Origin: Gemmatimonadota bacterium
Lineage (GTDB): Bacteria > Latescibacterota > UBA2968 > UBA8231
NCBI GenBank assembly: GCA_009841115.1
Contig: VXML01000002.1
Coordinates: 58,056-122,055, forward strand
DNA length: 64,000 nucleotides
Direction: 5' to 3'
The position numbers and the translations under genes were made by a program. Position 1 is the stretch's first letter, and every line of letters starts with the position of its first letter. Shown here one piece after another: positions 1 to 8,439 of the stretch. The notes beneath the pieces were generated by a model. That model did not search any database. It saw only the letters and a list, made by a program, of their open reading frames with translations, and was not told the DNA's origin.

Positions 1-832
1 CAATCCGCTCCAACAAGGCCAGCAAATCGGCCGCGTCACCGTACTGTTCATTGCCGTCAAGCGTGATGTGGTACTCCGCACCGCTCTCGTCCAAGAGCGC
101 GGAAATCTCCGCCAAGCGTTCGAAATCATCCGTGGGGTCGCCACCGATCTTGATCTTGAAATAGCGCAAGCCCTGACTCTGAATACATTCCTCCAAGGAC
201 TGCGGCAACCCGTCGTTCAACCGCTCTTCGGGCGCAATTGCAGCCGTGCGGATGGGATCGACCAAACCGACCGTATGGCGAATGTACAGCGAGCGCACTG
301 GTACCGCCGGCAGCACCGCCGCAAGCTCCAACCCCTCTAGCTCCGCGTGAATCCTCCCCAGCGCCAACCCGAGAACATTGTCCTGCAACAACGCAAAATA
401 GGGCTGCCCCAGCGCGATCCCCAAACCGTCGATGAGCGCCCGCTCCATCAGGGCCGCGCCGTTGGACGCCAGCAGGTCGTTGACGCCTCGCGCCCGACCC
501 CACGCTCGACCCGCCTCGTAGCCTGCCTCCCATATTGCGAATGGAGTCGCGCCGCCTTGACTCGACTCTCGATAAGCGGTGGCAGCCGCCCGCGCTCCAT
601 CCACTAAGTCTCGGATGCCCTCGGCCATCGTCTTATTTGGATCCTTATCGAACCACCTAGGCGACAGCATATCCGCAGTCCAGCCCCGCGCCCGACGGCC
701 ATTGCTCAGTTCTAGATCCATGGCCACGTGCAGCGCAGTCAGGCTATCAGCAACTACATTGCCGAACTTAAACGGCATCCGCATTCGCATCTCGCGCACG
801 TAAAATTCGATGTCTTTAATCGTCACTAACAT
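1..832 (-). CDS. Enolase-superfamily (mandelate racemase/muconate lactonizing type) protein, 3' end cut by window
   Basis: The frame is open from an ATG at 832 to the left edge of the window (277 codons), so the C-terminus is missing. It looks like an enolase-superfamily enzyme, a family that abstracts a proton alpha to a carboxylate with Mg2+. The capping-domain start MLVTIKDIEFYVREMRMRMPF is followed by an FKFGN segment. The barrel carries a KIK motif (residues 226-228, the usual place of the catalytic Lys pair) and an LDGN segment (D259, N261) where the first metal ligand is expected. Its start lies 4 bp after the argH stop, so it is probably co-transcribed with the arginine genes, an unusual partner. 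The substrate cannot be inferred, and the remaining metal ligands lie outside the window. Confidence 0.8.
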   Translation of the reverse strand, partial: MLVTIKDIEFYVREMRMRMPFKFGNVVADSLTALHVAMDLELSNGRRARGWTADMLSPRWFDKDPNKTMAEGIRDLVDGARAAATAYRESSQGGATPFAIWEAGYEAGRAWGRARGVNDLLASNGAALMERALIDGLGIALGQPYFALLQDNVLGLALGRIHAELEGLELAAVLPAVPVRSLYIRHTVGLVDPIRTAAIAPEERLNDGLPQSLEECIQSQGLRYFKIKIGGDPTDDFERLAEISALLDESGAEYHITLDGNEQYGDAADLLALLERI

Positions 833-836
833 TCTG

Positions 837-2222
837 TCAACTCCCGGCCCATACCTGCCGTGCTTTCTCCATCTGTTCGGCCACGGCCTGCGGACCGGTG
901 CCTCCCTCTATATTACGGCGCGCCAAGCTGTGGCGCACGTCGAGCAGGCCGAGCGCGTCCTCGCCGAAATCCGCGCTGTGTGAACGCAGATCTTCCAAGC
1001 TAAGTTCGGTGAGGGCGCGGCCTTGCTCTAGCGAGTCCCGCACCAAGCGGCCAACGACGCGATGGGCCTCGCGGAAAGGCACGCCTTGGCCCACCAAATA
1101 ATCGGCCAAATCCGTTGCCAAGGCCGTGGAATCCACCGCGGACTCCATCCGCTCGGCACGCACTTCCATGCTCTCCCAAACACCGGCGAAAACCTCTAGG
1201 CAAATAGCCGCCGTTTCCAACGCGTCAAAGAGCGGCTCCTTGTCTTCCTGCAGATCCTTGGCATACGTCAACGGCACGGCTTTCATCGTCGTCAGCAATG
1301 CCACCAAGCTGCCGTACACCCGGCCAGTCTTGCCGCGCACCAACTCCAGCGCATCTGGGTTTTTCTTTTGCGGCATCATACTAGATCCGGTCGCGAAGTG
1401 ATCGTCGAGCTCGACAAAGCCAAACTCTGCCGACGACCAGAGGATCAAATCCTCGCAGAAGCGGCTCAAGTGCATCATTAGAATCGCCAGTGCGGATAGG
1501 GTTTCGAGCAGAAAATCGCGGTCGCTGACCGCGTCGAGGCTGTTGGGGGTCACCTGTGAGAACCCGAGTTCGCGGGCGAGGAAGGCCCGGTCGAGCGGAA
1601 ACGCGCTCCCGGCCAACGCCCCAGAACCCAATGGCAGAAAATCGGCTCGCTGCCAAGCGTCCCCTAACCGTCCACGGTCGCGCTCCAACATCCAGAACAG
1701 CGACAGCGCATAGTGGGGGAAAAGAATCGGTTGTGCCTGTTGTAAGTGCGTGTAGCCGGGCAGCACCACGCTGCTGTGCCGCTCACCCGACGCCAGCAGC
1801 ACGCCTTGCAGGTGACGGATATGCACCTGAAGCGACGCAATCGCGTCCCGCAGGTAGAGCCGTTCGTCTAAGTTGACTTGGTCGTTGCGGCTGCGCCCGG
1901 TGTGCAGCTTGCCTCCGACCGGCCCGATCAGCTCGGTCAACCGCTGCTCCACCGCCATGTGGATGTCTTCAAGCGCGTCGGGGAGCGCGCAATCCGGGGC
2001 TGAAAATTCTTCCTGCACCTGCTTTAGCCCCGCTTCGACCTGCTCCAGTTCCCCAGCACTGAGAACGCCGGCCCGCTGCAGGGCGCGGGCGTAGGCCACG
2101 CTGCCCGCAATATCGGCCTCCAATAGCTTGCGATCGAAGCCAATAGAGGCGTTGAAGCGCTCCATCAGCTCGGCTGGCGCAGACTGAAACCGCCCGCCCC
2201 AAGGCGTTTGTACCGCGGCCAT
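837..2222 (-). CDS. argH: Argininosuccinate lyase
   Basis: Catalyses the last step of arginine synthesis, argininosuccinate to arginine plus fumarate, in the cytoplasm as a tetramer. The 461-residue length is normal for the family. HTGRSRND (residues 107-114) and the fumarase/aspartase signature GSSMMPQKKNPD (279-290), which carries the catalytic Ser loop, are both intact. The start ATG overlaps the argD stop by one base (TGATG), which implies translational coupling. It belongs to the argR-argB-argD-argH unit. The downstream enolase-family gene follows after 4 bp. Confidence 0.97.
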   Translation of the reverse strand: MAAVQTPWGGRFQSAPAELMERFNASIGFDRKLLEADIAGSVAYARALQRAGVLSAGELEQVEAGLKQVQEEFSAPDCALPDALEDIHMAVEQRLTELIGPVGGKLHTGRSRNDQVNLDERLYLRDAIASLQVHIRHLQGVLLASGERHSSVVLPGYTHLQQAQPILFPHYALSLFWMLERDRGRLGDAWQRADFLPLGSGALAGSAFPLDRAFLARELGFSQVTPNSLDAVSDRDFLLETLSALAILMMHLSRFCEDLILWSSAEFGFVELDDHFATGSSMMPQKKNPDALELVRGKTGRVYGSLVALLTTMKAVPLTYAKDLQEDKEPLFDALETAAICLEVFAGVWESMEVRAERMESAVDSTALATDLADYLVGQGVPFREAHRVVGRLVRDSLEQGRALTELSLEDLRSHSADFGEDALGLLDVRHSLARRNIEGGTGPQAVAEQMEKARQVWAGS

Positions 2223-3418
2223 CAGACGCCTTGGCGCAAAATCTCGTCGAATACATCTACTGCTTCGTCGATGCGATCCCGCTCGACGACCAGCGGCGGC
2301 AGGAAGCGCACCACATCGGCTCCGGCCGTGGCAACCAAGATGTCGCGCTGGCGGAAGGCAGCCAGATAGTCGGCGGCTGGCTGGCTGGTGACCGCGCCGA
2401 CGATCAGCCCTTTGCCACGAACTTCGGTGATATGCTCAGGCCAGCGCTGTTGCAGCTTTTGCAAGCGGTCGATCAGGTGTTCGCCTTTTTCGCGCACTCC
2501 GTCAATAAAACCCGGCTCCAGCAACTTGTCTAAGACCGCGGTCGCCGCAGCGCAGGCCACGGGATTGGCACCAAATGTCGCGGCGTGGTCGCCGGCCTCA
2601 ATGGCGTCGGCCACCTTCTGCCGCAAGAGCGCGACGCCAATCGGCAAGCCACCGCCGAGTGCCTTGGCCAAGGTCATAATATCCGGCTCAACCTCGTATT
2701 GTTGATAGGCCCACAGCGAGCCTAAGCGACCGCATCCCACTTGGATCTCATCGAACACCAGCAGCATATCCCGCTTGTCGCACAGGCGTCTTAGCCCGGT
2801 GAGAAATTCCGCCGTCGCGGCGTGAATCCCCCCCTCGGCCTGCAACGGCTCGACCAAAATCGCGCAGGTCTGATCCGAAACCAGCGCCTCCACCGAGGCC
2901 AAATCGTTGAAGCGGGCGAAGTCAATGCCCGGCAGCAGCGGCTCAAATCCCTTGTGATACTTGGGCTGGCCGGTCGTCGAGATGGATCCATACGTCCGCC
3001 CGTGAAAGGAATTTTCAAAGGCGATGAGGCGGTTTTTGGGCGAGTCGTGGGTGGTGTTGCCCCACTTGCGGCAAAACTTGAGCGACGCCTCCCACGCCTC
3101 GGTGCCACTGTTGCAGAAGAACACCCGATCGGCAAACGAGTGCTCGACTAGCCGCTGCGCTACTTGTACCGAAGGGATTGTATGGTAGAGGTTCGACACG
3201 TGCATCAACTTGGCAGCCTGCGCCTCAATGGCCTTGAGCACCTCGTAGTCGCCGTAGCCCAACGCATTGACCGCTAAGCCACTGACAAAATCGAGGTAGC
3301 GATTGCCGTCCGTATCGAAGAGATAGACCCCATTGCCTCGCTCTAGCACGAACTCGGGCCGACCGTAAGTCTGCAAAATGTATTGCGCCTCGCCCTTGAT
3401 AATATCTTCGGTTTTCAT
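2222..3418 (-). CDS. argD: Acetylornithine aminotransferase (class III PLP aminotransferase)
   Basis: Converts N-acetylglutamate semialdehyde and glutamate to N-acetylornithine and 2-oxoglutarate. The 398-residue protein shows the ArgD pattern: FCNSGTEAWEASLKF near residue 100, LVFDEIQVGCGR (PLP-contacting Asp) and LAKALGGGLPIG carrying the Schiff-base Lys near residue 250. It sits between argB (15 bp gap) and argH (1 bp overlap), which favours ArgD over other ornithine/GABA aminotransferases. A succinyl-diaminopimelate side activity, as in some ArgD proteins, cannot be excluded. Confidence 0.95.
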   Translation of the reverse strand: MKTEDIIKGEAQYILQTYGRPEFVLERGNGVYLFDTDGNRYLDFVSGLAVNALGYGDYEVLKAIEAQAAKLMHVSNLYHTIPSVQVAQRLVEHSFADRVFFCNSGTEAWEASLKFCRKWGNTTHDSPKNRLIAFENSFHGRTYGSISTTGQPKYHKGFEPLLPGIDFARFNDLASVEALVSDQTCAILVEPLQAEGGIHAATAEFLTGLRRLCDKRDMLLVFDEIQVGCGRLGSLWAYQQYEVEPDIMTLAKALGGGLPIGVALLRQKVADAIEAGDHAATFGANPVACAAATAVLDKLLEPGFIDGVREKGEHLIDRLQKLQQRWPEHITEVRGKGLIVGAVTSQPAADYLAAFRQRDILVATAGADVVRFLPPLVVERDRIDEAVDVFDEILRQGV

Positions 3419-3433
3419 GATTTCTCCGTCGTC

Positions 3434-4321
3434 CTACTGGACAATTTGGGTGCCAATGCCCTGTCGGGTGTAAAACTCGAGCAACATCGCATGCGGCACG
3501 CGCCCGTCAATAACGTGGGTTTTGCGCACGCCAGCTTTGACGGACTTGATACAGGCTTCGACTTTGGGAATCATCCCACCGCTGATCACGCCTTGGTCAA
3601 TTAGCTTGCCCACCTCAGAGACGCGCACAGTTGACAGCAGAGACGCATCGTCTGCGAGATCGCGCATAATGCCCTGCACATCCGTCAAAAAGACCAACTT
3701 TTCAGCGTGCAGGGCCGCGGCGATTTCCCCGGCTGCCGTATCTGCATTGACGTTGAAGCTCTCGCCTTCCGGGCCGCGGCCAATCGGCGCAACCACCGGG
3801 ATCATGCCCTTGGCTATCAAGTCCAACAAAGGCGCGGTATCCACGTGCTGGACATCGCCGACATAGCCGATGTCCAAGGGAGCGCCATCGGTTTGGGCCC
3901 AATGCTTGCGCACCCGCATGATCCCAGCATCCTTGGCCGAGACGCCCACGGCCCGTCCGTCTAGCGCACCAATCTCGCGGACGATCCGTGCGTTGACCTC
4001 GCCAAAGAGCACATCTTCGACCACCTCCATCGTGGCTGCGTCTGTCACCCGCAACCCAGCTACGCGCTGGCTTTCAATGCCCAACTCTTGCAGGCGGCGG
4101 GTGATGGCCGGACCGCCGCCGTGGACCACGACCGGACAAATGCCGACCGCCTGCATGAAGACGATGTCCTTATATACGGTGTCCCCGCTGCCCATAGTGC
4201 TGCCGCCGTATTTGACGACCATCACTTTGCCGCGAAATTCCTGTAGGTATGGCAGGGCCTCAATCAGGGTCTCGGCTTTGCTGATCTGGACCTGCAAGTC
4301 CTGCAAAACCTCGGCGTTCAT
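3434..4321 (-). CDS. argB: Acetylglutamate kinase
   Basis: Phosphorylates N-acetylglutamate, the usual feedback-controlled step of arginine synthesis. The protein has the amino-acid-kinase fold: VVKYGGSTMG near the N-terminus (phosphate loop), VVVHGGGPAI, and NVNADTAAGEIAAAL in the nucleotide half. I place the start at 4321 (MNAEVLQDL, 295 aa) instead of an in-frame ATG at 4339. AGGAGG lies 6 nt upstream of 4321, and that ATG overlaps the argR stop as TGATG, matching the argD/argH junction. The N-terminal helix is typical of arginine-inhibited hexameric ArgB. Confidence 0.95.
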   Translation of the reverse strand: MNAEVLQDLQVQISKAETLIEALPYLQEFRGKVMVVKYGGSTMGSGDTVYKDIVFMQAVGICPVVVHGGGPAITRRLQELGIESQRVAGLRVTDAATMEVVEDVLFGEVNARIVREIGALDGRAVGVSAKDAGIMRVRKHWAQTDGAPLDIGYVGDVQHVDTAPLLDLIAKGMIPVVAPIGRGPEGESFNVNADTAAGEIAAALHAEKLVFLTDVQGIMRDLADDASLLSTVRVSEVGKLIDQGVISGGMIPKVEACIKSVKAGVRKTHVIDGRVPHAMLLEFYTRQGIGTQIVQ

Positions 4322-4788
4322 CAATCCTCCTCGCCACACACTGCGTCGATCTTATCGACTAACTTCTCCGCATCTTGCTCGGAACGAGTGACGATAAAGA
4401 TCGTGTTTTCGCCGGCCAGCGTGCCCGCGACCTCGGCCCAACTCATGCGATCAATGGCCTCGCAGACACTTTGGGCGTGCCCCGACGCGGTCCGCACCAG
4501 CACCATGTTGATTACCTGTTCGGCTTGGACTAGGAAGTCCTGCAACTCTCGCTCTAGAATGTGCAGGTCGCGCAACGTGGCTCCAGCTTCGGGCAGAGTA
4601 TAGCGAAATCCCCCATCGGCCTGCGGCACTCGCACCACGCCTATTTCGCGCAAGTCTTTCGACAAGGTTGACTGGCTGACCTCGATGCCTTGTTGTTCGA
4701 GGACTTCGGCCAATTTTTCGTGCGTATCAATGGGACTTTTGTAGAGCAGTTCCCGTATGCGGGTCTGCCGCATCTGTTTATTTCTCAT
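4321..4788 (-). CDS. argR: Arginine repressor ArgR
   Basis: Arginine-responsive hexameric DNA-binding regulator. The N-terminal winged helix contains SQSTLSKDLREIGVVRV (about residues 38-54), the family recognition helix. The C-terminal arginine-binding/oligomerisation domain ends with GTLAGENTIFIV. The length of 155 residues is typical. It is first in the arginine operon and sits directly downstream of a TTGACA promoter overlapped by a 16-bp palindrome resembling an ARG box, so autoregulation and repression of argBDH are likely. Confidence 0.95.
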   Translation of the reverse strand: MRNKQMRQTRIRELLYKSPIDTHEKLAEVLEQQGIEVSQSTLSKDLREIGVVRVPQADGGFRYTLPEAGATLRDLHILERELQDFLVQAEQVINMVLVRTASGHAQSVCEAIDRMSWAEVAGTLAGENTIFIVTRSEQDAEKLVDKIDAVCGEED

Positions 4789-4805
4789 AATTTTTATTAT
4801 TTAAT

Positions 4806-4821
4806 TGAAATAAAAATTTCA
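4806..4821. promoter_or_regulatory. ARG-box-like operator of the arginine operon
   Basis: TGAAATAAAAATTTCA is an inverted repeat with perfect 6-bp arms (TGAAAT/ATTTCA) around 4 bases. It is centred about 25 bp upstream of the argR start and overlaps the last base of the predicted -10 element. Known ArgR/AhrC sites are AT-rich palindromes of about 18 bp of this form (for example TGAATAATTATTCA-like), so this is the natural operator for the adjacent argR. Confidence 0.7.
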
Positions 4822-4849
4822 AAGTAGAGTACTGCCGAGACCGTGTCAA
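4821..4849 (-). promoter_or_regulatory. argRp: Sigma-70-type promoter of argR-argB-argD-argH
   Basis: On the minus strand a perfect -35 TTGACA (4849-4844) is followed by a 17-nt spacer and a weaker -10 TACTTT (4826-4821). The predicted transcription start falls inside or just after the ARG-box-like palindrome, the expected geometry for repression by steric block. Confidence 0.6.
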
Positions 4850-4871
4850 GCAAAACGCCGCCGCGCTACGC

Positions 4872-5648
4872 TCAGCCCGAGGCCATCTGTTCTTGTAGGC
4901 GCAGTTTGAGTTGCCGGCGGTCCAACCCCCGCCAAAAAACCCCACCAACTGCCAGCGAAATAGTGCTGTTTTCCTCGGAGACGACGATAACTACCGCGTC
5001 TGATTCCTGCGATAGCCCCAAGGCGGCCCGATGGCGGGTTCCCAGCCGCTGGTCTTCGACCTCTTCAGCCAGCGGCAAGGTGCAGCGGGCCGCCACCAAG
5101 CGCTCGCCTTGGATGACGACGGCTCGGTCGTGCAGCGGAGCGCGCGGGCTGAAGATCGTGGTTAGCAAATCGTCCGACACCTCGGAATTCAGGGGCACTC
5201 CAGTCTCAATGACTGGTCTGATCTGGACTTGGCGCACCAGCACTATCAGCGCCCCGTACCCCAAGTCGGCCAAGCGCCCGACTCCGCTGACGACCTCGTC
5301 GATGACCCGTGACGTCTCGGCTTTGTAAAACCAACGGAACGCCGGGGTCTGACCCAAGACTTGCAGGAGCCGCCGCAGTTCGGGCTGAAAGAGGATGACC
5401 AGTAGGATCAGCAGAATGGAGCGCGCCTGCTCTAAAAGCCAAGACAGAGCGTTCATCTTGAGCCAAGGCGCGGCCAAGGCCACGATCACCATGAGCAGCA
5501 GCCCGGCGACCATGTGCGCGGCTCGGGTTTCTTTGATCAGGGAGAGCAAGCGAAAAAAGATAAAGCCCACCAGTAGGATATCCACCACAGAGGTCAGCGA
5601 GATCGGCAGAAAGCCAAACAGGTGGAACAGGACCGGGTCTTTCAGCAC
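4872..5648 (-). CDS. cdaA: Membrane diadenylate cyclase, CdaA type, with altered DGA motif
   Basis: Would make cyclic di-AMP from two ATP. The 258-residue protein has the CdaA layout: three hydrophobic segments (about 18-38, 45-62, 76-88), a linker, then the DAC domain from about 115. The RHR motif is intact (GTRHRAA, 203-209). The other signature, normally LHDGAVI, reads LHDRAVV: D174 is kept but Gly175 is Arg (CGA in place of a GGN codon). The effect is unknown; activity may be reduced, or this may be a base error. The start overlaps the folP end by 7 bp. A folP-cdaA pair is common in Bacteroidetes/Chlorobi relatives. Confidence 0.9.
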   Translation of the reverse strand: MLKDPVLFHLFGFLPISLTSVVDILLVGFIFFRLLSLIKETRAAHMVAGLLLMVIVALAAPWLKMNALSWLLEQARSILLILLVILFQPELRRLLQVLGQTPAFRWFYKAETSRVIDEVVSGVGRLADLGYGALIVLVRQVQIRPVIETGVPLNSEVSDDLLTTIFSPRAPLHDRAVVIQGERLVAARCTLPLAEEVEDQRLGTRHRAALGLSQESDAVVIVVSEENSTISLAVGGVFWRGLDRRQLKLRLQEQMASG

Positions 5649-6490
5649 GGCATCTGGCTCCGCACGGCCTCGACTAAGCGGACGGCCCGCAGCGTCGCGG
5701 CCACGTCGTGGACTCGCAGCACGTGGACGCCCGCCCTAGCCGCTAGAACTGCCGCCGCCAAGCTGCCCTCCAAGCTCTCGGCGGCCGAGAGCCCGAGTGT
5801 CTTCCAGATAAAGGATTTGCGCGAAGCACCCACTACCAATGGGCACTCTAAGCCCAAGAAGCGCTCTAACATCCCCAACAAGGCGAGGTTGCCCTCCGGC
5901 GACTTGCCAAACCCCAAACCCGGATCCACGGCCACGCACTCGACGCCTTGGGATTGGGCAGTGCGTACGCGCTCTCGCAGGAAGGAGTACACCGTCCCGG
6001 GCAAGTCATCGTAGTGGGTATTCTGCTGCATAGTAGCCGCTGTGCCCCGACGGTGCATCAGTACCACGGGGGCGTTAGCCTGTGCGGCGACCTCGGCCAT
6101 AGCTGGATCGCGCCGCAGGGCGCTAATGTCGTTGATAATATCGGCCCCCGCCTCAAGGGCCCGACGCGCCACTTCGGCCTTGACCGTGTCAACCGAGATG
6201 GGCACAGCGCTCTGGCAGCGAAGGCCCTCGACGACCGGAAGAACCCGGGCGCACTCTTCGGCGACCGAGACTTCCTCGGCGACCCCGTACATCGGTGGCC
6301 GCGACGATTCACCGCCAATATCGACGATTGCGGCCCCTTCCTCCACCATCTCCAAGCCGCGCTCCACCGCAGCGCTCGGTTCGCAGTAGCGGCCCCCGTC
6401 GTAAAACGAATCGGGCGTCGCATTAAGGACGCCCATGATCTGTACTTGGTCGCCAAAGTGGAGGGTGCGACCTCTCAACTCCCAGATCAC
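5642..6490 (-). CDS. folP: Dihydropteroate synthase
   Basis: Condenses p-aminobenzoate with dihydropterin pyrophosphate in folate synthesis (TIM barrel). Family signatures are present: MGVLNATPDSFYDGG (19-33), DIGGESSRP and GASRKSF near the C-terminus. The frame is open much further upstream, but that extension lies inside ftsH and has no family similarity. A GTG at 6490 overlaps the ftsH TGA as GTGA and gives a normal 282-residue protein, so I start there. Lies between ftsH and cdaA in one transcription unit. The other pterin genes (folB, folK) are at 15.2-16.0 kb. Confidence 0.95.
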   Translation of the reverse strand: MIWELRGRTLHFGDQVQIMGVLNATPDSFYDGGRYCEPSAAVERGLEMVEEGAAIVDIGGESSRPPMYGVAEEVSVAEECARVLPVVEGLRCQSAVPISVDTVKAEVARRALEAGADIINDISALRRDPAMAEVAAQANAPVVLMHRRGTAATMQQNTHYDDLPGTVYSFLRERVRTAQSQGVECVAVDPGLGFGKSPEGNLALLGMLERFLGLECPLVVGASRKSFIWKTLGLSAAESLEGSLAAAVLAARAGVHVLRVHDVAATLRAVRLVEAVRSQMPC

Positions 6491-8424
6491 GCCTCGTCCT
6501 CGTCGCCCAAGGTGCGCACTGGTTTGCGGGCGAGAGGCTCTCCGGCCAAGACTTGGTCGATCTCCGCGTCGTCGAGGACTTCGTACGCGAGGAGGGCGCG
6601 GGCCAAGGAGTGCAGCTTGTCCTCCTTTTCCCCGAGGATGCGCAGCGCCGTTTCCTCGGCTTCCACCACCAGCTTGCGGATCTCGCGATCGACGGCTTGG
6701 GCCGTCTCCTCGCTCAGGTGGCGGCTGCGGGTGAATTCCTTGCCGAGGAAGACCTCGTCGTCGCCGCCGCCCAACGAGAGGGGGCCAAGCTCTTCGTTCA
6801 TACCCCACTCGCAGACCATCGAACGAGCCAAGCGCGTCACTTGTTGATAGTCGCCTTGTGCTCCGGTCGAGCGCTCGGCAAAGATCAATTTCTCGGCGGC
6901 ACAACCGCCCAGCGCCGTGGCCAAGTGCGCCTTGAGCCGCGTCTCGGTCAGCGAACGCCGCTCGTCAGCCAAAAAGGAAACCATGCCCATGGCCTGCCCG
7001 CGCGGGATAATAGTGGCCTTGCCAATGGCCGGACCGCCTTTGAGGCTCTTGGCGACCAAGGCGTGGCCCGCTTCGTGGTAGGCCGAAAGCCGCTGATCCT
7101 CCTCGGTCAGGACCATGCTGCGGCGCTCGGCCCCGAGCATCACCTTGTCTTTGGCCGCTTCAAAGTCGCCCATATCAACGGTCTTGCGATCGCGCCGCGA
7201 GGCCAGTAAGGCCGCTTCGTTGACCAAGTTCTCCAAGTCGGCTCCAGAAAGCCCCGGCGTGCCCTGCGCCACCTTTTGCAAATCGACGTCCGGATCCAGC
7301 GGCACCTTGCGCACGTGGACCTTGAGCACGCCCTCCCGACCCCGGACGTCGGGCAGGTCAACCACTACCCGGCGGTCGAAGCGACCGGGCCGCAACAGCG
7401 CCGGGTCGAGCACATCAGGGCGGTTGGTCGCGGCGATGAGAATGACGCCGTCGTTGGACTCAAAGCCGTCCATTTCCACTAGAAGCTGGTTGAGAGTCTG
7501 CTCGCGCTCGTCGTGGCCGCCGCCAATGCCCGCGCCTCGGTGGCGGCCCACCGCGTCGATCTCATCGACGAAGATCAGGCACGGGGCATTGGCCTTGCCC
7601 TGCTCAAAAAGGTCGCGCACGCGCGAAGCTCCGACGCCGACGAACATCTCGACGAAATCCGAGCCGCTAATCGAAAAGAAGGGCACCCCCGCTTCGCCGG
7701 CCACTGCACGCGCCAGGTGCGTCTTGCCCGTGCCCGGCGGCCCGACCATCAAGACGCCCTTGGGAATCCGTCCGCCGAGGCGCTGGAACCTATGGGGATC
7801 CTTGAGAAATTCAATGATCTCCTCTAACTCCTTCTTGGCTTCGTCGGCTCCGGCCACGTCGGCAAAGGTCGCCTTGTGCTTGTCTTCCATCAGGAGCTTG
7901 GCCCGGCTCTTGCCAAAGGAAAACAACCCGCGCGCGCCGCCCTGCATCTGCCGCAACATGAATATCCAGAAGGCGATAAACAGCAGCCACGGCAAAAAGC
8001 TGAAGAGGAAATTGTACCAGCGGAAGGGCTCTTCCTCAAAGCGAAAATCGACTCCTCGTTCCTCCCACTCGCGCTTGGTCGCCGCGTCTATTGGACCCAA
8101 GTTGACCACAAAACGGGTCCCGTCGAGCAAAACGCCCTCGAACTCGCGCTCACCGACAATGACGGCCTCGGTGATGCGGTCCTGTTCCAAGTATTGGCGG
8201 TATTCCTTGTAGGAGACGAGCTGAGGATCGGAGGGTTTGCTGCCAAAGAACTTGGCGGTGAAGATCATCACCAACACGAAGAACAGCCAAAACGCCTGGG
8301 TCCGCGAGGGGCGGCGCCAGCGGCGCGGGCGGTCCTCGCCGTCGCCCTCTTGGCGATCCAGCCCGCGGTCGTCCCTAAGGCGCGTGGGTCGCTCTTCTTG
8401 GCCCTGCTTTTTTGGTCCCTCCAT
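6487..8424 (-). CDS. ftsH: ATP-dependent zinc metalloprotease FtsH
   Basis: Membrane-anchored AAA+ protease for quality control of membrane and regulatory proteins. In order: a charged N-terminus, a transmembrane helix about 43-60, a periplasmic segment, a second helix about 137-157, AAA domain with Walker A GPPGTGKT (228-235), Walker B FVDEIDA, second region of homology [17 protein letters not shown], then the protease domain with zinc motif HEAGH (450-454). The 645-residue length is normal. The first 40 residues are unusually rich in Arg/Asp/Glu. tilS lies 15 bp upstream, a common bacterial arrangement. Confidence 0.98.
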   Translation of the reverse strand: MEGPKKQGQEERPTRLRDDRGLDRQEGDGEDRPRRWRRPSRTQAFWLFFVLVMIFTAKFFGSKPSDPQLVSYKEYRQYLEQDRITEAVIVGEREFEGVLLDGTRFVVNLGPIDAATKREWEERGVDFRFEEEPFRWYNFLFSFLPWLLFIAFWIFMLRQMQGGARGLFSFGKSRAKLLMEDKHKATFADVAGADEAKKELEEIIEFLKDPHRFQRLGGRIPKGVLMVGPPGTGKTHLARAVAGEAGVPFFSISGSDFVEMFVGVGASRVRDLFEQGKANAPCLIFVDEIDAVGRHRGAGIGGGHDEREQTLNQLLVEMDGFESNDGVILIAATNRPDVLDPALLRPGRFDRRVVVDLPDVRGREGVLKVHVRKVPLDPDVDLQKVAQGTPGLSGADLENLVNEAALLASRRDRKTVDMGDFEAAKDKVMLGAERRSMVLTEEDQRLSAYHEAGHALVAKSLKGGPAIGKATIIPRGQAMGMVSFLADERRSLTETRLKAHLATALGGCAAEKLIFAERSTGAQGDYQQVTRLARSMVCEWGMNEELGPLSLGGGDDEVFLGKEFTRSRHLSEETAQAVDREIRKLVVEAEETALRILGEKEDKLHSLARALLAYEVLDDAEIDQVLAGEPLARKPVRTLGDEDEA

Positions 8425-8439
8425 GACAGATGCTCTAGG

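Noticed and set aside
126..533. Several long overlapping open frames on both strands within the enolase-family gene
   Set aside because: High GC makes long chance frames; only the minus-strand frame running from 832 to the window edge has recognisable family motifs.
4322..4339. Upstream start of argB (ATG at 4339)
   Set aside because: It lies inside argR; AGGAGG 6 nt before 4321 and the TGATG overlap favour the later start.
6491..6904. N-terminal extension of folP inside ftsH
   Set aside because: No family similarity, Arg/Pro-rich sequence typical of an antisense or alternative frame; the GTG at 6490 coupled to the ftsH stop gives a normal-length protein.
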